Positions 60,470-64,000 of a stretch of 64,000 bases of DNA are shown here, one piece after another. Every line of letters begins with the position of its first letter. Within the stretch, counting starts at the first letter, position 1. The stretch covers positions 2,604,001-2,668,000 of the forward strand of contig CAVYKV010000001.1 in assembly GCA_963769255.1 (NCBI GenBank), read 5' to 3'. The translations under genes were made by a program, and so were the position numbers. Source of the stretch: JAKACA01 sp963769255 (GTDB taxonomy: Bacteria; Actinomycetota; Acidimicrobiia; Acidimicrobiales; Bog-793). The notes under the pieces were generated by a model, which was given only the letters and a program-made list of their open reading frames with translations, had not been told where the DNA came from and did not search any database.

Positions 60470-63367
60470 ATGCGAGGCGAGGGGGGCAGTTCACCCGCTG
60501 TTGTCGTCGGCGGGCAGCGTTTCGAGTGGGCTCCAGGCACGAAGCTGACGGTGGGCCGCGACCCGGCGGCCGACGTCGTCGTCGATGGCGCCCGCGTGTC
60601 CCGCCACCACGTCACCGTCGAAGCCGTGCCCGGCGGCTGGCTCATTCGGGACGCCGGCAGCCGCAACGGCACCTTCCGCGGCGGCGACCGGATGACCGAG
60701 ATCCTGGTCGACGGTGCCTTCGACCTCCAGCTCGGATCGGCCACGGAGGGCACACCGCTGCACATCGCCCTCGACACCCCGGTGGCCCCTGCGGCGCCCC
60801 CGCCGCCCGTGGCCGAGGCTGCCACGCGGCTTCCTGCCTCCCCACCGCCACCAGCGCCGGCGACGCCACCGACGCCCCCAGCCCGGCCCGCTCGAGAGGC
60901 CCAGGCACCCGCGCCGCCACCACCCCCGCCCGCCGAACCACCAGCGGCCCGGCCGGCGGCTGCCATGGCGGGGGCGGGCGAGGAGCCGAAGTCGGAGCTC
61001 GGCCGCTTCCAGGCCGTCCACCGGCCGTCGGTGGCACGGTTCCGCATCGGCCGCGCCGCCGACAACGACCTTGCCCTCGAGGACGACGCCCGCGCCTCCC
61101 GCCACCACGCCGAGCTGCGGCGCCGAGACGACGGCCAGGTCGAGATCGTCGACCTGAGCAGCCACAACGGCACCTTCGTCAACGGGCACCGCGTCAGCCG
61201 GACCGTCGTGCACGAGGACGACACGGTCGCCATCGGCAACCACGTCTTCCGCTTCCACAACGGGGCGCTCGAGGAGTTCGCCCAGAGCGACGAAGCCAGC
61301 CTCGACGTTGCCAGCGTAGGCGTCTCGATCGACGGATCCAACCTTCTCGAGGGCGTCTCGTTCTCGATCCCTTCCCGCAGCCTCCTCGCCGTCGTCGGGC
61401 CGTCCGGGGCCGGCAAGACGACGCTGTTGCGGGCGCTCACGGGCTTCGCACAGCCCACGCGGGGGGCGATCCGTTTCGGTGGCCGGGATCTCTACTCGGA
61501 CTACGACGAGCTGCGCTCCCGCATCGGCTACGTGCCACAGGAAGATCTCGTGCACGAGAACCTCACCGTGCGCCAGGAGCTGGAGTTCGCCGGCGCCCTG
61601 CGGTTGCCTCCCGACCTGGGCTCGGCAGGCTTCGAGAAACGGGCCAACGAGGTCATGTCCGAGCTCGGCCTCACCGCCCGCGCCGACCTGCCGATCGAGA
61701 AGCTCTCCGGCGGCCAGCGCAAGCGGACCTCGGTCGGCGTCGAGCTGTTGACCCAGCCGGCCCTGCTCTACCTCGACGAGCCGACGAGCGGGCTCGACCC
61801 CGGCAACGAACGTCAGGTCATGCAGGTGCTGCGCACGCTCGCCGACGGCGGCCGCATCGTCGTGGTCGTGACACACTCGACGCAGAGCATCGACGTCGCC
61901 GACCGCGTCCTCTTCCTCGCCACGGGCGGCTTCATGGCCTACTTCGGGCCGGCCACCGACGCCCTCAAGTACTTCGAGCGCCAGGGCGTGCAAGGCGGCT
62001 GGCCGGCGGTCTTCCAGGCGCTCGAGGGTGCGGACGGGGCGGCGTGGGGCAACCGCTTCCGGGCCGACCCTGACTTCGGCCGCTTCGTGGGGGGTATCGC
62101 CGCTCCCCAGGCCGCACAGCGGGCCCCGGCGACACCACAGACGGGTCCGCGCAAGCCCATCGGGCCGGTGGACGGCCGCCGCCAGACGGTCATCCTCTGC
62201 CGCCGGCAGCTCCGGCTCATCCGCGGCGACAAGAAGAGCGTCCGCCTCCTCGTCGCCCAGGCGCCGATGTTCGCCGTCGTCCTCTTCGTCCTCTTCCCGG
62301 CCCACACGCTCGGCACCAACAAGGGGCCCTTCGCCGGCCTACTCCTCTGGTTGCTCATCATCTCGAGCACGTGGCTCGGTGCCTCCAACACGGTTCGAGA
62401 GATCGTGAAGGAGCAGCCCATCTACCGGAGGGAACGGGCCAGCGGGCTGTCCATGCTCGCCTACGTCGCCTCGAAGACGATCGTCTTCGGCATCATCACG
62501 ACGATCCAGTCGCTCTTCGTCCTCATCGTCGTCGTCATCCGGCAACCGCTGCCGCCGGCCGACCCACTAGGCGTCATCCCCGGGTTGCAGCAGCTGGGCG
62601 TGCTGAAGGGCTTGAGCCCCTACAAGAACGGAGCGGCGATCCCGAACCAGTTCGTGGAGCTCTTCATCGCCATGACGCTGGCGGGCTTGTGCGGTATGGC
62701 GATCGGCCTCTTCGTCTCGAGCGCCGTACGGAAGTCGGACCAGGCGGTCTTCATGCTGCCGGTCATCCTTGTCGTCGAGATGGCCCTCTCGATGCCACTC
62801 CTCCAGCTGCAGGCACCCAGCCCCGTCATCAAGGTCCTCGGCGACCTCACGAGCGCCAGCTGGGGCGTAAACGCCGCAGCCTCCACGGCGAGCCTCAACC
62901 AGCTCATGACGAGCTACATCATCGCTTTGAGCTATGGGCAGGACAAGTTCAAGGCCGTCGTCGGCGGTATCGGGACCCCGCCCGCTCTCGCCAACGCCCA
63001 AGGCAGAGAGGCGCTCTTCGGCGACCACTCCTGGGCGCACAACGCCGGCACCTGGTACTTCGCCATCTTCATCCTGCTTCTCATGATCGCCATCTACCTC
63101 GCCGGGACGCTCGTCATGATGCGGCGCCTCGATACGGGGTCGCGGAGGTCGTTGTTCGAGGATGTGCAGGGTTTCGTGGCGGAGCAGGCTGCGAAGGGTC
63201 GCCAGGCGCAGGCCGGAGCTCGTGCAGGTGTCGCCCCCGGGCGACCCAACGGCCAGGGACCGGGGCAGGCGTGGCGGGGCCCTGCCGGCCCGCCACCGCC
63301 CGCGCCGGGTCAGGCCGCCCGACCGAGCCCCTACGCCGGTCCGGCTCCGCCAGGCCCTCCTCCCTGA
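60470..63367 (+). CDS. Double-FHA ABC transporter, Rv1747-like
   Basis: 965 residues in one chain. FHA1 about 20-105 (LTVGRDPAADVVVDGARVSR, SRNGTFRGGDR); a Pro/Ala linker to about 170; FHA2 about 175-265 (RIGRAADNDLALEDD, SSHNGTFVNGHRVS); ABC ATPase with Walker A GPSGAGKTT (about 309), signature LSGGQRKRTS (about 413), Walker B LLYLDEPTSGLD (about 433); ABC-2 membrane domain about 590-890 with six helices; Pro/Gly-rich tail. Same architecture as M. tuberculosis Rv1747, whose FHA domains bind kinase-phosphorylated threonines and which exports cell-envelope lipid. Probably controlled by the kinase next door. Confidence 0.9.
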   Translation: MRGEGGSSPAVVVGGQRFEWAPGTKLTVGRDPAADVVVDGARVSRHHVTVEAVPGGWLIRDAGSRNGTFRGGDRMTEILVDGAFDLQLGSATEGTPLHIALDTPVAPAAPPPPVAEAATRLPASPPPPAPATPPTPPARPAREAQAPAPPPPPPAEPPAARPAAAMAGAGEEPKSELGRFQAVHRPSVARFRIGRAADNDLALEDDARASRHHAELRRRDDGQVEIVDLSSHNGTFVNGHRVSRTVVHEDDTVAIGNHVFRFHNGALEEFAQSDEASLDVASVGVSIDGSNLLEGVSFSIPSRSLLAVVGPSGAGKTTLLRALTGFAQPTRGAIRFGGRDLYSDYDELRSRIGYVPQEDLVHENLTVRQELEFAGALRLPPDLGSAGFEKRANEVMSELGLTARADLPIEKLSGGQRKRTSVGVELLTQPALLYLDEPTSGLDPGNERQVMQVLRTLADGGRIVVVVTHSTQSIDVADRVLFLATGGFMAYFGPATDALKYFERQGVQGGWPAVFQALEGADGAAWGNRFRADPDFGRFVGGIAAPQAAQRAPATPQTGPRKPIGPVDGRRQTVILCRRQLRLIRGDKKSVRLLVAQAPMFAVVLFVLFPAHTLGTNKGPFAGLLLWLLIISSTWLGASNTVREIVKEQPIYRRERASGLSMLAYVASKTIVFGIITTIQSLFVLIVVVIRQPLPPADPLGVIPGLQQLGVLKGLSPYKNGAAIPNQFVELFIAMTLAGLCGMAIGLFVSSAVRKSDQAVFMLPVILVVEMALSMPLLQLQAPSPVIKVLGDLTSASWGVNAAASTASLNQLMTSYIIALSYGQDKFKAVVGGIGTPPALANAQGREALFGDHSWAHNAGTWYFAIFILLLMIAIYLAGTLVMMRRLDTGSRRSLFEDVQGFVAEQAAKGRQAQAGARAGVAPGRPNGQGPGQAWRGPAGPPPPAPGQAARPSPYAGPAPPGPPP

Positions 63368-63451
63368 CCGTCCGACTCACGCTGCCCGCACCCACCGTGG
63401 CGGCGGCGTCGGGGAGATGATGGCGGAACCGTGCAGGTTGCGGTAGCGACC

Positions 63452-63598
63452 CTCGACCACCTTGCCGGGTGGGGCCGCGAAGGTGGTCGAGGTTTTATAC
63501 AGGCGTTTGCGCAAAAGCTCGACCACCTTGCCGGGCGGGGCCGCGAAGGTGGTCGAGGTTTTATACAGGCGTTTGCGCAAAAGCTCGACCACCTTGCC
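63452..63598. repeat. 66-bp tandem repeat with strong dyads
   Basis: Two full 66-bp units (63452-63517, 63518-63583), one base different, plus a 15-bp partial third (63584-63598). Each unit has a perfect 12-bp inverted repeat CTCGACCACCTT / AAGGTGGTCGAG around a 16-base GC-rich loop, followed by GTTTTATAC, and then a palindrome TTTGCGCAAA. The hairpin plus T-run resembles an intrinsic terminator repeated twice, after the exporter gene. The remaining intergenic sequence (63368-63740) shows nothing else coding. Confidence 0.85.
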
Positions 63599-63691
63599 TG
63601 TTGGCCTTGCCGAGGGGAGCCGGGTTCAGAACGAATACGTTCACAACCCGACTCCGTTCGGTCCGCTCGGGGGTGGCCCCCACACGCGACA

Positions 63692-63719
63692 ACGAGGGGA
63701 GCCGGATGGCTCCCCTCGT
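63692..63719. terminator. Perfect 12-bp hairpin after the G1 peptidase gene
   Basis: ACGAGGGGAGCC (63692-63703) and GGCTCCCCTCGT (63708-63719) with a GGAT loop. Lies 21 bp beyond the stop of the minus-strand peptidase gene. No long T-run, but the stem is strong. Confidence 0.6.
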
Positions 63720-63740
63720 GTCCCCCTCGCTGCCGGGGAT

Positions 63741-64000
63741 TCATGGCGCCGGGCAGGCGTTCACGTGGTAGGTCGGGAAGTAGCAGGTGTTGAACTCGTC
63801 GGCCTGGCCAACCGGCTGCGACGGGATCGAGGCCTCGCCGTGCGGGTCGGCAAGCAGGATCTCGTTGCTGGGCGAGAGGCTCGGCGTCCCGCTGTTGGCT
63901 GCGATCCCGAGGAAGTGGGTCACGCCGTAGTTCGGGAGGACCTCAACGCCGGCCTGGTCCGTCGGGGCCTCGGTGATCCACTCGGCCGAGCTCATCGAGG
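63741..64000 (-). CDS. C-terminal part of a G1 (eqolisin)-like glutamic peptidase; 5' end beyond window
   Basis: 86 codons in frame to the right edge, stop TGA at 63743-63741. The fragment reads SMSSAEWITEAPTDQAG, VLPNYGVTHFLGIAAN, NEILLADPHGE and ends TYHVNACPAP. The AEWIxEAP block followed by L-P-N-Y-G is typical of the peptidase G1/A4 family (scytalidoglutamic type), which works at acid pH and is secreted. The Met at 63995 is internal, not a start. Catalytic Gln lies outside the window. Confidence 0.72.
   Translation of the reverse strand, partial: SMSSAEWITEAPTDQAGVEVLPNYGVTHFLGIAANSGTPSLSPSNEILLADPHGEASIPSQPVGQADEFNTCYFPTYHVNACPAP

Noticed and set aside
59782..61458. 558-codon minus-strand frame containing the FHA-LuxR gene
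   Set aside because: The upstream 356 codons are Ser/Arg/Gly-rich and lie antisense to the FHA-ABC gene; real protein begins at 60390.
63452..63598. CRISPR array
   Set aside because: Units are contiguous and identical along their whole length with no variable spacers, and no cas gene is nearby.
63431..63793. Open frames through the tandem repeats giving a protein with 22-residue repeats
   Set aside because: The 66-bp unit is divisible by three, so any frame repeats; no ribosome binding site or protein-like composition, and the repeats have strong RNA-hairpin symmetry.

Overview
The window is a 64-kb piece of a very GC-rich, densely packed bacterial chromosome, most likely an actinobacterium. 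This rests on GTG/TTG starts, 4-nt stop/start overlaps, a SARP/BTAD regulator, an Rv1747-like FHA-ABC exporter, an acidic tail on L20, a Pro/Ala tail on IF-3, and the gene orders fabD-fabH-fabG-acpP-fabF and infC-rpmI-rplT. Acid-type secreted peptidases lie at both edges (sedolisin S53 on the left, the end of a G1/eqolisin-like gene on the right), so an acid-tolerant member of or near the class Acidimicrobiia is a reasonable guess. No tRNA, rRNA, CRISPR array, IS element or phage was found.

Layout. 1-7.6 kb: a secreted multidomain S53 peptidase (frameshifted, running off the left edge), a newly noticed 59-codon ORF coupled to it, a SARP-type promoter, and the MalT-like/SARP regulator gene. 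7.7-9.5 kb: GNAT, a small CxxC protein, an EEP-family phosphoesterase. 9.5-16.6 kb: a probable purine or N-heterocycle catabolic island (two NdmA-like Rieske oxygenases, NCS1 permease, XRE-cupin regulator, two TRZ/ATZ amidohydrolases). 16.7-22.8 kb: fatty-acid synthesis (FabD with an extra lipoyl-like domain, FabH, FabG, ACP, FabF), then a UbiB-like kinase. 22.8-31 kb: a sugar/sugar-lactone cluster (lipoprotein binding protein, YhfZ-like regulator, Gfo/Idh oxidoreductase, FGGY kinase, phosphotriesterase-like lactonase, RidA, KDPG aldolase, aldo/keto reductase). 31-40.3 kb: DUF4331 group, alpha/beta hydrolase, TetR with a divergent DrrAB-type exporter, large LuxR-type ATPase regulator. 40.9-48 kb: translation genes (pheT, pheS, trmH-like, rplT, rpmI, infC). 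48-55 kb: hisG, ribH, ribBA, ribD, mog, rpe, fmt, def in one minus-strand run.

55-63.4 kb: an FHA-centred phospho-signalling locus: FHA-PrsW membrane protease, VWA protein, PP2C phosphatase, Ser/Thr kinase with a zinc ribbon (a TerY-P-like triad), FHA-LuxR regulator, and a double-FHA ABC exporter. A natural reading is that the kinase/phosphatase pair sets threonine phosphorylation and the three FHA proteins read it out as proteolysis, transcription and export. This is the best candidate for a little-described system here.

Two general points. Four genes, including the essential def, are broken by single-base frameshifts with both halves well conserved, which points to consensus-sequence errors rather than four pseudogenes. 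Start usage is unusual: several genes have a TANNNT box 6-8 nt before the start and no ribosome binding site (leaderless), and two genes (trmH-like, ribD) seem to start at CTG inside a CTGA overlap behind a strong ribosome binding site.
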